Assembly (NCBI GenBank): GCA_963727845.1 | Contig: CAVSHI010000003.1 | Location: forward strand, 992,001-1,056,000 | Length of the DNA stretch: 64,000 bases | Reading direction: 5' to 3' | Source of the DNA: JBEKTW01 sp963727845 | Lineage (GTDB): Bacteria; Bacteroidota; Ignavibacteria; UBA10030; SZUA-254 | In this document: piece by piece, positions 1 to 11,430 of the stretch | How the letters are laid out: each line of letters starts with the position of its first letter | How positions within the stretch are numbered: position 1 is the stretch's first letter | Notes under the pieces: model-generated | Databases searched by the model: none | Seen by the model: only the letters and a program-made list of their open reading frames with translations | What the model was told of the DNA's origin: nothing | Made by a program: the position numbers and the translations under genes

Positions 1-249
1 TTCTGCAAGGCGCGTATCGCGGTCAAGGTCGCGCGGATATCTCGAAAGGTCCTCGTTCGGTCCAAATTGCGCCGGGTTGACAAAAATCGTGGTAACAACA
101 ACATCGGATTTCTTCTTCGCGATCCGGATGAGACTGAGATGTCCCTCATGCAGGTATCCCATGGTCGGAACGACGCCGATGCGTTTGCCCTCACGCCGGA
201 GCGCCTCTGCGGCATGCTGCATTTCCGAAATTGAATTGATGACGGTCAT
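1..249 (-). CDS. panC: Pantothenate synthetase, N-terminal part (runs off the window)
   Basis: The minus strand from 249 reads MTVINSISEMQHAAEALRRE, followed by GKRIGVVPTMGYLHEGHLSL and then SIFVNP-like FVNPAQFGPNED and YPRDLDRD. These are the signature N-terminal blocks of PanC, which joins pantoate and beta-alanine using ATP in pantothenate and CoA synthesis. The PTMGYLHEGH block holds the HxGH nucleotidyl-transferase motif. Only about 83 residues are present because the 3' end lies beyond base 1. The ATG follows the accD stop codon with no gap (TAAATG), so the two genes are co-transcribed and probably translationally coupled. Confidence 0.93.
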   Translation of the reverse strand, partial: MTVINSISEMQHAAEALRREGKRIGVVPTMGYLHEGHLSLIRIAKKKSDVVVTTIFVNPAQFGPNEDLSRYPRDLDRDTRLAE

Positions 250-1092
250 TTATGCCCACATCAACTTAAGCAATCGTGTCACCGTTTCTTTCATCTCCTT
301 TCGATGCAGAACAACGTCAACAAAACCGTGCTCGAGCTGGAATTCCGACCGTTGAAAACCTTTCGGTAGATCTTTGCCCGTGGCTTGTTTTATCACGCGG
401 GGGCCGGCAAAACCGATGAGCGCGTTCGGCTCTGCGAGATTCACGTCCCCGAGCATGGCATAACTTGCCGTCACGCCGCCTGTTGTCGGGTCGGTGATGA
501 CGGAAATAAACGGGATTTTCGCGTCGGAGAGCTGGGCGAGCTTGGCGCTCGTTTTCGCCAGCTGCATGAGGGAAAGCGCCGCCTCCATCATGCGCGCGCC
601 ACCGCTCGAGGAAATAATCACCAGCGGCCGTTTCGTTTTCAGAGCTTTATCGATCGCGCGGGCAACTTTTTCTCCGACAACCGAGCCCATGCTGCCGCCG
701 ATGAAGCTGAAGTCCATCGCGGCAACGACAATATCGATGCCGCCGATTTTCCCCGTCCCCGTGCGCACGGCGTCATGCAATTCAGTCTTGCGCATGGCAT
801 CTCTGATGCGGTCCTTGTATTTCTTTGTGTCCGAAAAACCCAGCGGGTCGGTTGAACGCATTTTCCTGTCGATTTCCTTGAAGGTTCCTTCGTCAAGGAA
901 GAACGAAAGGTATTCTTTGCTCCCAATTCGAAAATGGTAATTGCATTTAGCGCAGGTGTACAGCTGCTGCTCGAGCTGTTTGCGGTGGATGATCTCACCA
1001 CAGCCGTCGCATTTTGCCCACAGGCCGTCGGGAAGATCTTTCCGCTGCGGCTCGCTGGCAATGCTTACTTTTGAGCGTCTAAACCACGCCAT
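250..1092 (-). CDS. accD: Acetyl-CoA carboxylase carboxyltransferase subunit beta
   Basis: This 280-residue protein is the beta half of the carboxyltransferase that moves the carboxyl group from biotin to acetyl-CoA, the first step of fatty acid synthesis. An N-terminal four-cysteine zinc ribbon is visible (CDGC near residue 29 and CAKC near 47). It is followed by the crotonase-like core with SSSGGARMMEAALSLMQ, DPTTGGVTASYAMLGD and AEPNALIGFAGPRVI. The length is normal for AccD. The start overlaps the last base of tsaB (TAATG) and the stop abuts panC, so it sits inside a compact operon. The partner accA is not in the window. Confidence 0.96.
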   Translation of the reverse strand: MAWFRRSKVSIASEPQRKDLPDGLWAKCDGCGEIIHRKQLEQQLYTCAKCNYHFRIGSKEYLSFFLDEGTFKEIDRKMRSTDPLGFSDTKKYKDRIRDAMRKTELHDAVRTGTGKIGGIDIVVAAMDFSFIGGSMGSVVGEKVARAIDKALKTKRPLVIISSSGGARMMEAALSLMQLAKTSAKLAQLSDAKIPFISVITDPTTGGVTASYAMLGDVNLAEPNALIGFAGPRVIKQATGKDLPKGFQRSEFQLEHGFVDVVLHRKEMKETVTRLLKLMWA

Positions 1093-1817
1093 TATTGCAC
1101 CGTTGAATGTTGTGTCTTCAGTAACGTATGGAAATCCTTGATGTACATTGGTTCGAGTGTTTCAAGATGTGCAGCATGGCCATTCAGCAGATGCCGTTCG
1201 CCGATCAGGCCGACGGCGGAGGCCTTGCACTGGAAACGCTCATCGACCGGGAGGGGGATCCGCGACGCATGTTCCGGATATGTTCCCCGGAGAAACTCAT
1301 TGAATTTTTTCGCGCCGTCTCCCATTGTGACAATATACTCATTATCCAGCACTATGTGCACGAGATTCTCCATCGTCATCGATTGTGCGGCTAATGTCTC
1401 TTCGAGTCTGCCGTCGATGCAACGATAGCCCGCAACGTAAACTTCGTCCCGCCGGGCGTCGATCATCGGGAGAATCAAACCCCCGCGTTGGACCGCTCCC
1501 GGGCGTGCCGCTTCCCATGCCAGAGCTTCAAGAGTTGGAACAGCCGCCAGCGGCTTGTTCCAGGCGTATGCCAATCCTTTTGCAACACTCAGTCCGATGC
1601 GAAGACCGGTAAAAGAACCGGGACCGATGGATACGGCAATTCCGTCGACCGCCCCGGATTTTACGGAGGCCGCCGCGAGAGCCCGGTCGATCAACGCGAT
1701 CAGTTTTTCCGAATGGACGCGGGGAGCACTCAACTCGAACTCTGACCGCGTCATTCCGTCGGCGACTACTGCGGCTGCGCAGACGGCGGTTGCTGTTTCA
1801 ATCGCCAGAACGGTCAC
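1092..1817 (-). CDS. tsaB: tRNA threonylcarbamoyladenosine (t6A) biosynthesis protein TsaB
   Basis: This 241-residue ASKHA-fold protein is the non-catalytic partner of TsaD in making t6A at position 37 of ANN-decoding tRNAs. Visible features are the N-terminal LAIETATAVCAAAV strand-loop, RVHSEKLIALID, and the highly conserved SIGPGSFTGLRIGLSVAKGL block near residues 63-82. It lies downstream of tsaE with a 4-base ATGA overlap and upstream of accD, so TsaE and TsaB are made together. TsaD and TsaC are not in the window. The C-terminal third is less conserved, as is usual for the family. Confidence 0.94.
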   Translation of the reverse strand: MTVLAIETATAVCAAAVVADGMTRSEFELSAPRVHSEKLIALIDRALAAASVKSGAVDGIAVSIGPGSFTGLRIGLSVAKGLAYAWNKPLAAVPTLEALAWEAARPGAVQRGGLILPMIDARRDEVYVAGYRCIDGRLEETLAAQSMTMENLVHIVLDNEYIVTMGDGAKKFNEFLRGTYPEHASRIPLPVDERFQCKASAVGLIGERHLLNGHAAHLETLEPMYIKDFHTLLKTQHSTVQ

Positions 1818-2251
1818 GCTGCAACTCCAACAGTCTCTTCGATCATAATCTCACGGCTGTTCTCCGTATTCCCGAGCTTCGGATCAACGTCGAAGCGGCG
1901 GGGAGGGAGAAGGCTTTGAACGCGGTCCGCCCATTCAATGAGGCAAATGCCGTCGCCATCCAGAGATTCTTCAAAGCCGAGCTCACGAAGTTCCGGCTCC
2001 GAAGTGACGCGGTAGAAATCCCAGTGATAGACCGTGAGGCCGTCGCCTGCATACTCCCTCAGAATTGTGAATGTCGGACTCATGACGCGTTCCCTGACTC
2101 CGAGGCCTTTGCAGATTCCTTTCACCAGGCATGTTTTCCCCGTTCCGAGGTTGCCGAAACATGCGACGACGTGTCCCCGTAGCAACCGGCGTGCGAGTTC
2201 CATTCCAGCCGCGACGGTCTCTTCCTCGGAGTGTGTAATGACTTTCGTCAT
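1814..2251 (-). CDS. tsaE: t6A biosynthesis ATPase TsaE
   Basis: This 145-residue P-loop ATPase assists the TsaB/TsaD complex in t6A formation. The Walker A motif GNLGTGKT lies near residues 33-40, followed by the family block MSPTFTILREY and the aromatic HWDFYR, and then a GICLIEWADRV Walker-B-like segment. Length and motif order are typical for TsaE (YjeE). Its ATG overlaps the porX stop (ATGA) and its end overlaps the tsaB start by four bases, so translation is likely coupled on both sides. Confidence 0.94.
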   Translation of the reverse strand: MTKVITHSEEETVAAGMELARRLLRGHVVACFGNLGTGKTCLVKGICKGLGVRERVMSPTFTILREYAGDGLTVYHWDFYRVTSEPELRELGFEESLDGDGICLIEWADRVQSLLPPRRFDVDPKLGNTENSREIMIEETVGVAA

Positions 2252-3823
2252 TGTTTGGGTTCAAGTTTCACGATCGGCAGAATCATTTCTTCCATCGATA
2301 TACCTCCGTGCTGGAAGCTGTCGCGGTATTGGTTGACGTACTTATGGAAATCGGTCGGATAGACGAAGTAGTAGTCTTCCTTCGCAATGAGATAATTGAT
2401 CGTCACACTCCGGCGTGGAAGTCGAAAATCCGCCGGGTTTTTCACAAAGATAGCCTGGCGTTCATCACACTTGAGGTTGCGTCCGAATTTGTACCTGAGG
2501 TTGGTCGAGGCCTCTTTGTCGGCAATGACCCGCGCGCTACGCATGCAGCGGATGCTGCCGTGATCCGTCGTTAAAATAATCGTCACATTTTTCTGGCGCG
2601 ACAGCGTGCGCAGCATGGCGAGGAAGGAAGAATGCATGAACCACGATTTCGTCAGCGAGCGGTACGCCGACTCGTCGGGAGCGATTTCCTTGAGAAGCTG
2701 CGAATCGGACCGCCCATGCGCCAGCATATCCACAAAATTGAGGACAATGGACGTCAGCGGATTCTTCGCATAGGAGAGGATGTTCTGCTCGATGCTGCGT
2801 CCGAATTCCGGGTCAAGGATTTTGACGTATTTCGATTCGGGCTTGAGCTGAACTTTGCGCCGTTGCAACAGGTTGTCGAAGAAATTGATGTTCGTTTCGG
2901 TTCCGGCTATTATCGTCGTCTTCCCATTCCTCCCAGATTTCCGGAAATCGTCCTTCGATTTCATCCGGGAACGCGCCGCTGAAAATCGCGTTGCGAGAAT
3001 ACGGCGTGGCAGTCGGAAGAATCGAATAGTAGTAATCGCGGGTGACGTTGTAATACTCGCGCAGGACCGACTCCATCATCAACCACTGGTCAAGCCGCAA
3101 ACAATCGATCACGAAGAAGAAGACGGAGCGCCCTTTGGAAAGCTCGGGGATGAGGAACCGTTCGACAACGTCCACCGACAGCTTCGGCCGGTTCTTCTGC
3201 TCCAACCAGTGACGGTAATTGGCCTCGACAAATTTCGAGAACTCGACGTTGCATTCCCGGATCTGGTCGCGGAGTGTCAGCCGCAATTCCGATTCAGAGT
3301 GGATATCAAACTCGAGAGCCCAGTGCGAGAGCTTGTCATAGATTTCTATCCAGTCGGCTGAATTCAGGGGCGATTGAAGGGTGACGGAAATCTCGTTGAA
3401 TTCTTTTATGTAGTCGCGCGATGCATAATCCTCGGTGATTTTTTTTCCCTCCAGGAATTTTTTGCACGTCAGCAGAACCTGGCTCGGGTTCACCGGCTTG
3501 GTGAGGTAATCGTTGATCTTGACGCCGATGGCTTCTTCCATGAGCCCTTCGTCTTCGTTTTTCGTGACCATGACAACGGGAAGTTCGGGCTTCATGTCTT
3601 TTATGACCGTGAGGGTCTTCAACCCCCCCATGCCGGGCATCATCTCGTCAAGAAAGACCATGTCGAAATTGCCGGATCGCACAAGGTCGGCGGCATCTTC
3701 CCCGTTGGTTGCGGTTACGACGCCATACCCCTTCTCTGTCAGCAGCATGATATGCGGCTTGAGAAGCTCAATTTCGTCGTCAACCCACAGAATTTTCCCT
3801 TTTGTTGCGGTCGTTGTAAGCAT
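2248..3823 (-). CDS. porX: PorX-type response regulator with PglZ phosphatase-like domain, frameshifted
   Basis: Two overlapping frames rejoin to a protein of about 524 residues, the size of PorX, the response regulator that controls T9SS genes. The first frame carries the receiver domain (ILWVDDE, phospho-acceptor Asp59 in FLDEMMPG, Lys109 in YLTKPVNP), a helical linker, and the start of the alkaline-phosphatase-like PglZ domain (FVIDCLRLDQW near 237-247, SILPTATPYSRN). The second frame continues with TETNINFFDN and TTDHGS and runs to the end. Removing one base at the GG near 2905-2906 restores one frame. The ATG at 3823 has a GAGGT ribosome site five bases upstream, preferred over an in-frame ATG 33 bases earlier. 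It lies directly downstream of sprA. Confidence 0.88.
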
Positions 3824-3902
3824 TATTACCTCATAGATAGAAAATACATATTTCAAGGTCGAGAATCAACGGATGTTCATTCTCGCCTTCTTGGATTACG
3901 GA

Positions 3903-6900
3903 TTACTGGATGGCAATATGAACGTCTAACCCCGCTTCATTCGTGGTCGTTCCGGGGATGGTCGATCCGGCCTGGTCCGGTTCCATCGATGTGAAGCGAT
4001 AAAAGACCGATGCCCGGACACGGGAACTGAGGGCATAGTTGACGCGTGGTTCCAGCGTCGTCCGGGTGTTGCCGTCAAGCGGGGTACCGTCGGGGTTTGA
4101 TGTAAGCAGGTCGCTCTCGTGCATGCTGCGGGCATTTCGCGTGCGCGAGTATGTCATTGCCAGGTCGATGTCGTTTTGCAGATTGATACCGAATAATGGA
4201 AGATTGAATCCGCGATGAGAATAGCTCAGTGAAAGAGAAATCTCCTGTGCATCCGTCTCGACAATGTTCGAAGCGGAGAGATTCAAGTCGTACGTCGTTG
4301 TCGTATTGTAACGGAATGTCCCGGATAAATTCCCTTTGAATAGCTCTTTGAACGTTGTATTCAATCCGATGAGAGGAGAAAATCCATATTGCAATCGTTC
4401 AACATCGGTTTCTTCCGAGCCGTCGACTGCGCCGCGGAAATCGCGCCTGAAGTCGGAGGAGTACGCATGTTCGAGCGACATTCGCTGGACGACCGAGCTC
4501 AATCCGCCGATCTTTTCGAGTCCATCCCACCGAAGGGTCCAGTTGGCACGGGGGACGAATTCACCAAAGAATTTGCTCAGGATCGGAAATGCCTCGAGCC
4601 CATTTTCAAATGCATTGGAAAGAGCGACGTTGTCGGGTTGAGTGAGCTTATTCGTCTCGTATCTCTTACCGACTTCCTCCAGCGAGTTATTAAATGCTTT
4701 AAAGAGAAAGACCGGTGGGATGGTCAGGAACGAACGATCAACGCTCCCCGACCACGTCGACAAACTGGGATGCGCGACCCCGTTGCTGTCCGTCGTTAGT
4801 GTTGTCGATTTGCTGAACTGCCATCCCACCTTCCAATTGATCTCCAGGGTCGCCCCATCCCACAGTGGCCGGCTCGTTTTTAGCGCCACGCTATTGTTTT
4901 GTGAGAACTGGTCGGTCAAGGTGGCATTCGCCGCACGAAGTCCCTGGTCGATCCCTTGCGAGTGCAACTGCGAGAATCCAAAAACGCTCTTTCCGCTAGG
5001 ATCCGTAGTCAGTCCCAATTGATACAAGAGAGAGGGACCATTTTCCAGAAGAGAGCCTTGACCCGGGACCCGTCCCCAAAAGTTTTCAAACCCGGTGGTT
5101 CCGATGAGCCCGCTGTTTGCAGAATGGTTCGCTTGCGAAAAGGAAATAGTGATGTTCTCGTAATCAAGCAACGGAATTTTGACGAACAGCTTCGCGATTT
5201 TCCTGATCTGCAGAAGTATGTCTTTTCCCTTCAGCGTCGGTCGTTCCAAAACTGAATCCTGTCTGGCTAATTTTGTTGTATCCTGTCTAGCCCGTTTCGT
5301 TGTATCCTGTTTTGCTGCCGCGGTGGTATCCGCGGGTTTACGCTCCGGCGGTCGACGCCGGGTGATTTGGGCGTTCTCGGGAGGAGAAGGCTCCTCCGTT
5401 ATCTGGAACAACGGGTCGGTCAGCGCCTTCAGTCGGAGGCTCGAGCCCACGGCAATGTTATTATCCCACCCGGCACTTTTGCCGATATCCCCGCCTTGAA
5501 ATGCATTTTGCCAGCTGTAGTTGACCGAATAATTGGCGTTGATGTCAAAGTATCTTGGTATATCGAGTACATTCGGAAGCTTCGGCTTTGTATTGATAGA
5601 GAAATGCTGGGCGTAATGCCCGTCCCGGCCGCCCAGGAATATGTCGTGGAGAATCGACGAGAAACCCCTTCCGAGGGAATCGTTATCAAGAAACAAGAGG
5701 TCGCGACTGATCGTGAGACCGTAGTCTCCACTGAGGTTAAGGAACCCCCCCTCGGTTAATTTCCATCCAAATCCAGCCGTCTTGTTGGCGGCAAAAGTGC
5801 GGGAATCCTGTATGATGGCATCGGGTGCATTGCTTAACGCAGTCGCGCGAGATCGTTGAGCGGTCAATGATGCCGAAAGGTTGGTGAGCGGAACGTAGTA
5901 GAACTTCCAATCCTTAAACTCGTCCAGGAAGAGCAGCTTATTGAAGAGTGACCTGAAGGGTTGAATATAATACTCCGTCGGAAGACCGACCGCATAACTG
6001 GTGCCCATGTTCCAGGCCCAGTTGTTTCTGAATATCGTTGACGGGTCGCGGTCATTCGATTTGGTGAACGTAAAGTTGTACGAGAGCTTGCTGAGAATAT
6101 CCCGAACGTACCAGACCTGCCAGGGAAAGGAGAAGTGCACGCCCGGGAGCGAATACGAATCCTGTGTATGCAACGATTGGGAAGACGTAACCACTGCGTT
6201 CGCCGCGGCTGCTGCCGACGTTCCGAGTGGAGCCTCTTCGGCAGCACGAGCGGCTGCCGCATCGACAAGAATATCCGTGCTGGGAAGATACCTGGGCTTG
6301 GTTATTGCTTCCTGATGCGAATATCCGAAAGAAAGCATGGTGCCCTGCCAATCTTGAGGAAAAAATCGCTCGAGCGAGAATGTCGTATTCATTGCCCAGT
6401 TGATATGTGTGATGCGGTCTCCAACTCGTTGGTCGATACCATGAAAGTTAGGGTCCACTTTCGAATAATTGAAGGCCATTTGACCGAGATCCGAAAGTTT
6501 GAGTTGTGTGTCAAAATGGTACGCGTAGCCCTTCGAATTATCAACGCCGATGACACGAAGTTCATTGTACCAGACGTCACCGGTGAGAGATTGTTTGTGA
6601 CCGATTCCTTTCGGTTTGTATAATCCGAGACCGATATAGCGAATTTGGGTCAGCGACGGGTTGCCCTTGACGCCGTAGGGGGTTCCAGGATGATGATAGA
6701 GCAGCTTTGCCAGCGAATCCCGGGCGGCGTTTGCATCGCGCGCAGACTTGATGGATGTCAGTTCAGAAAAAACAACGTCCATCTGGCTCCAATGATCGGG
6801 GGACTCATTCGGATCCGAGCCGAGCGGCATGCGGTACTCATAGAAGTTGAGCGTATCCGCTCCGAACCGGAGAAATACTTCGGCGTCATAATCGTTTGGC

Positions 6901-9900
6901 CCCTTGTACTGAAACTTTGAGGGGTCGCGATGGACAAACATCTTCATTTCAGTATAGTTGAAAACATCAAGCGGCGCCACTGTGAAGTATTTTGCCGCCT
7001 GGCGCTCAGTGCTGTCGGCCAAACCATTAAATTTCAGGTTGAGTGCCTGCTCGTTGCCGTAGAGTTGTAGATCCGGTTGCGTTTTATCACGCTCGCGGAT
7101 GACCCCCGGCGGGCTCGTGTAGTAATCCGGAGCGCCGCTATTGTCTTCAATGCTGACCACCGAAACCTTCATAACGGAATCGGTCTGCACGATCGGGAGC
7201 CACTGGTTACCCACGAGATTTATATCTGCAATTCGAACAGTGTCGATTTCAGCGACCCCGGAGAGCCAGAGACGGACATATTGTACGTTTTGCAGAATCG
7301 ATGACGTCGTCTGGGCGCTTTGCGCAGGAAGAATCCGTGAAGGTTTCTGGAGTGGAATGAGGAACTGGTACCACTGATTGTACCCTCCGCCCGCGATATA
7401 GCTGTTGCTGTCCGGGTCGAGCGGTATCTCGTATTCGAGATAGTTGTTCTCCAGGGTGACCTCGCCATCGCCGTTGAGGTCTTCCGTATCGGGATATTGA
7501 CCATCGAGTCCGTTTTTTCCGCCGAGGGAACCCGGGCCATTGCCTTCCGTTCCGTTGATATGCGTAAAATCTGAACCGCCAGTTGAGTAATTGAAATCAT
7601 CCCCGCTGGGGTCGTTGACGTCAACATCCGGGTCGTTCTCATTCCTCGCCATAAAAGAACTGATCGCGGGGTCGGCTCTCTCCTGGTCGTCCGAAAGCAT
7701 GTCCAACCCAAGATCCTGACCGGCGTGAAGAACGCCCGTGGGAATACCACTGGGATTGTCGGACGTCACAATGATGTCTTCGGAGTTGAGTTTCTTGTTG
7801 GGGATGGCATCTTCACTGATACGACCGACGTCAACGTACAATCGTCCCTGGCGGACATCGCTGCCCGTCGCCTTCATCCAGATTTCTAAGTAGTCGATGT
7901 TCTGTGCAACGAGATCTCCCGCGGTCGTTGAGATGTATCGCATGACGCCGTTCCAATTACGACGCCGGGCAAATGCGTCGTTGAAGCGGCCCGACTTTCC
8001 CCCGATACTTTCGCGGTGCAGGGTTGAATCGAGATTGGGGGAATAGTTATACATGCCCCTGCGGTTAGGATCAAAGTTCAGAACCATGGTTGTCACAAAA
8101 TCCTGACCTACGGGCCGGCTTTGTTTGTATGGCCAAATTTCACGGTCTGTGACGGGATCGATGGTCTGAGAGTTGTTATACCACATCAATTTCGCTTTGC
8201 TGTACGTCTTGGTAGAATCCGGGTCTCCGGTGGTGCTGAGGGTATCCAGCGGCGGGCTTGCCATTTTCCACTGCGTATACGAAAGACCGAGCGGTATCGA
8301 TCGCAACGCTCCTTCGAAGTCGTCGATGTAGGCAATGCTTGCGCCGTTGTCGCTCGCAATTGTACTCGTCGTAGTATTCGCGTTCGGCAGAATATAGGCG
8401 GCTTCTCCGTTGATTCTGAATGTCGACATTTCCCGGGCGTGCAGGAACGGAATCGCATCCAGTGCATCGGTGACGAAGGGAAGGTCGGCCGACGTTCCCG
8501 CGTCCACCCCAAGGATCGTATTATTCGTCGGCTCTTCTCCTAATCGTACTTTGTCGCTCAACGTAGCCTGATTCAAATTCATCAATGTGAACCCAAAGTT
8601 CGTGTTCTGGGAAAGGCTCATCTCCGCGCGCACGCCCATTTGTGTCTTCGATGCAATCTGGAACAAATCGTTTTGCTCGTATTTCACCTGCAAATTCGCG
8701 CCTGGAACCAGGGCCTGGGCATTGCGAACGACTACTTCTCCGATGATATAATCTACCGTATAGTCGACATTGGGTTGCAGGGGCGAGCCATTGAGCAGGA
8801 CCTGGACGCTTCCCTCAACGATGTTGAAGCCCCCCAGACTGAAGTGGTTAGACTGCGCCGTCGAGGAGGTGACGCGCATATAGTACACGTCCTTCGTTGC
8901 ATTCATCTGAGCCGCTTGCCACGTCGTATCGTAAACATCATTGAACGTCAGCGAGTCGGGGATTACAAAATTCGGGTGATTTTGAATAAAGACGGGATCT
9001 TTCTTCGCAAAATCGAATGAGAACGGCTGGAGCGTCGGAAAGATTATTTCAGCACGCGCCATGTCGACGGTGAGTCCCGAGATGAAATCAAATTTACCGT
9101 CCGGCTTAGGACTATTGTCGGTGCTGTACTTATCAAGGCCCATGAGCTCCAGAAGAGTCACGCCGAGAAGAGTGTTTATTTCCGAGCCGCCCACCGGTTT
9201 ATAGTAAACATTCAGGTCGAATCCTGCTTGCTTTAAGTCCTTGCCGCCAAGTGAAAAAATATTCTTCATCTGGAGATTCCAGGCCGGCTGGTAGCCCGGT
9301 TGGAGGTTTCTGGGTGCAAGCAGCTTCAAGATAAGGGTCTGAGTCGTGTCTGAAACCGCCGTTTCTCCATAATTGCTTCCCCCGGCTGTGCTGTAGGCGA
9401 CGGCGAGCGCCTGATTAGTTCCAACCTCGGCGTTCAAGGAAATATAGCCCGAGGTCGCATCATAAGTGTACTGGTCGGGATAATGCAGCTTAAGGAAATA
9501 TCCTGTTTCACCGCGTCCCCCCACATTTTGCACGTTCGTCATGTGCTCCTGAGTGCGCAGACTATCCGGGTAGCCTTTCGCCGGTTGCGGTCCGAGATCG
9601 ATATACGCATTGACCAGCCGCGCCCCCTGACCGGTACTGTTTTGATTCAAATTCGTGCTCAACCAGAACGTCGATATACGTGATACGATTGGAGTCGATA
9701 TGGGCCGTCAGCTGTGGAACCGCCATCCGGTGCATTATCTCGAACGAGCTGCGATACGATGTGTCAAGGAGGAAGTGCGTCCTTGCATATTCATAGGCGT
9801 GATAGTCGTGCGTGTTTTGCTGCGAGCCGCCGGAAATGCTGATTTGTTTTGCCTGCCCTTTCTTCTGCGAAACGAGGCCGGTCAGCATGAGCGGGCCGAG

Positions 9901-11127
9901 CTGCGCTTTCGCCTTGATGCCGAACAACGCTTCGCTGCTTCCGATGAGAGACGGTGTCTGGAGCGAAACGTTTCCCGCTTCGACGCTCTGGATTATTTCA
10001 TCGTCGTAACCGGTATACTTGATCTTGAGCTGGTTCTCATATTCGAACGTGCGTTGTGTGTTCCAGTCGGCGCCAACTTTGAGTTTATCCCCGATTGTCC
10101 CATCCACCGTGATCTGAACATCCTGATTAAAATTCGGGGTGTTACTTGACTGGTCGAGCGTTGAAATCGTCGCCTGGTCGGTAGAAGAATGTGAAAACCC
10201 TGCGCGGATATCAACTGCGCCCGTGACGTGCAAATTCACATGGGGCGGCCCGAAGATACTCAGGATGGGATTCGATGGCACCGGTATGTCGATGTTCGTT
10301 ATAGCGCCAAACAGATTCGCCAGGTCATCCTGCTTTTCCTTTACCCGGTACTCTTGGGCAAAACTCCGCCAGTTGTTGTGTTTCTCATACTGGTAGCGCT
10401 CCTTGATGTAATCCTCCAGCGTCAATGTGAGGGGGACCTTCACATCCAGACCGTTGATTTTCTCACGAATGGTAACAAATCGACCCAGGGAGTCCAGCTC
10501 AAGCTCGCGCTTATACGCCGGGGAAGAAACGCCAAGATACAGGGCATATTCCTTTTGCTGAAACAACGGTACGGCGGGCTCGTCGGTTCGTCGATGGACA
10601 AACTGCGCCATGCGGTAGGTCGAATCGTAATACGGTTTGTACGTTGTGTCCGAGCGATATGTCGTATCCGCGTGGAGGGTGGAATCGGCGCGAAGTGTCG
10701 TATCGCCCAATGCCCGTGTGGAATCAGACAGCTTCGGCCCCTGCAACAAAGGCAAGATGCTCTTGATCTTCGAAGTATCTGTTGTCCGCGTTGTATCGTC
10801 GCGGACCATTTTGATGGGCTTCAACGATTTCGCAAAGGGTGAAACGGCTGAATCGCGTTTTATGCCCGAAGAGTCTTTGGAAACGGTTGTATCACCCGCG
10901 GCGATTACACGCCCGAGATCGAATTGCGGCTGCACGAAGATCGGAGAATCACCGGCAATATTCTGCACAGGATTCAGCCGCTGCGACATGAAAGCAACCA
11001 GGAATCCACAGCAAGCCACGATCGCGAGCGTCGAAAGGCGCTGGCAGTGTTTTGCCGGGTCAACTGGTTTGGAATGAGCGCGGCGGCGGGACAATATGCC
11101 GCTTTCAGGGGCGCAAAAGCTATTCAC
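3903..11127 (-). CDS. sprA: T9SS translocon protein SprA, frameshifted
   Basis: SprA is the giant outer-membrane barrel that forms the T9SS protein-conducting channel. Two frames are open: 9662-11127 for the N-terminal part and 3903-9659 for the rest. They rejoin at the strand reading YIDVLV then STNLNQNSTG if one base of the AA at 9661-9662 is removed. The total is then about 2,400 residues, the usual SprA size. A signal-like hydrophobic stretch (LSTLAIVACCGFLVAF) sits near the N terminus. The start is uncertain: GTG at 11127 or TTG at 11094 both fit, and the frame stays open to 11391. Low-complexity linkers rich in DTT/DST occur near 10640-10700 and 5260-5340. The C-terminal half alternates strand-like segments. 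Confidence 0.87.
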
Positions 11128-11430
11128 GTCGATGATGTCGATTCTTTCTTTATAGAGTAACGCAAGCAGTACTGCTCTTGCAAACGATCGCTGAACTGCT
11201 ATCAAGAATCGATACCAACAACTCCTTTTGCGTTGAGAAAACGTTGAATTACATGTGCTTACAGAAGAACACAGCTTTAAAATGATATGAAAAACCTTTA
11301 TGAATTGCAAATGTTCCGGCCGGAAGAGTTGAAACCCGCATAAAACGCCCAAATCGGCTCTCTTGAGCGGTTTTCGGCGTTCACGAAACAAAAACCATTT
11401 TCAGTACGTATCAGAAGAAGGAAATTTCCA
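11128..11430. promoter_or_regulatory. Divergent intergenic region between sprA and the four-repeat exported gene
   Basis: About 300 bases separate the divergently transcribed sprA (minus) and the gene starting at 11431 (plus), so promoters for both should lie here. The sprA-proximal part is open in the sprA frame, but the residues it would encode do not resemble a signal peptide. I treat it as untranslated leader. No clear hairpin, repeat or RNA gene is visible. No promoter is assigned with confidence. Confidence 0.35.

Noticed and set aside
385..855. Long plus-strand frames opposite accD
   Set aside because: They are antisense to a fully conserved accD frame and encode no recognisable motif.
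2800..2970. Programmed ribosomal frameshift in porX
   Set aside because: No slippery heptamer or downstream stimulatory structure stands out, and similar one-base shifts in six other unrelated genes argue for sequence error.
11128..11391. N-terminal extension of SprA to an ATG at 11391
   Set aside because: The extra residues lack signal-peptide features and include a stretch that fits an untranslated leader; downstream GTG or TTG starts place the hydrophobic segment at the N terminus.
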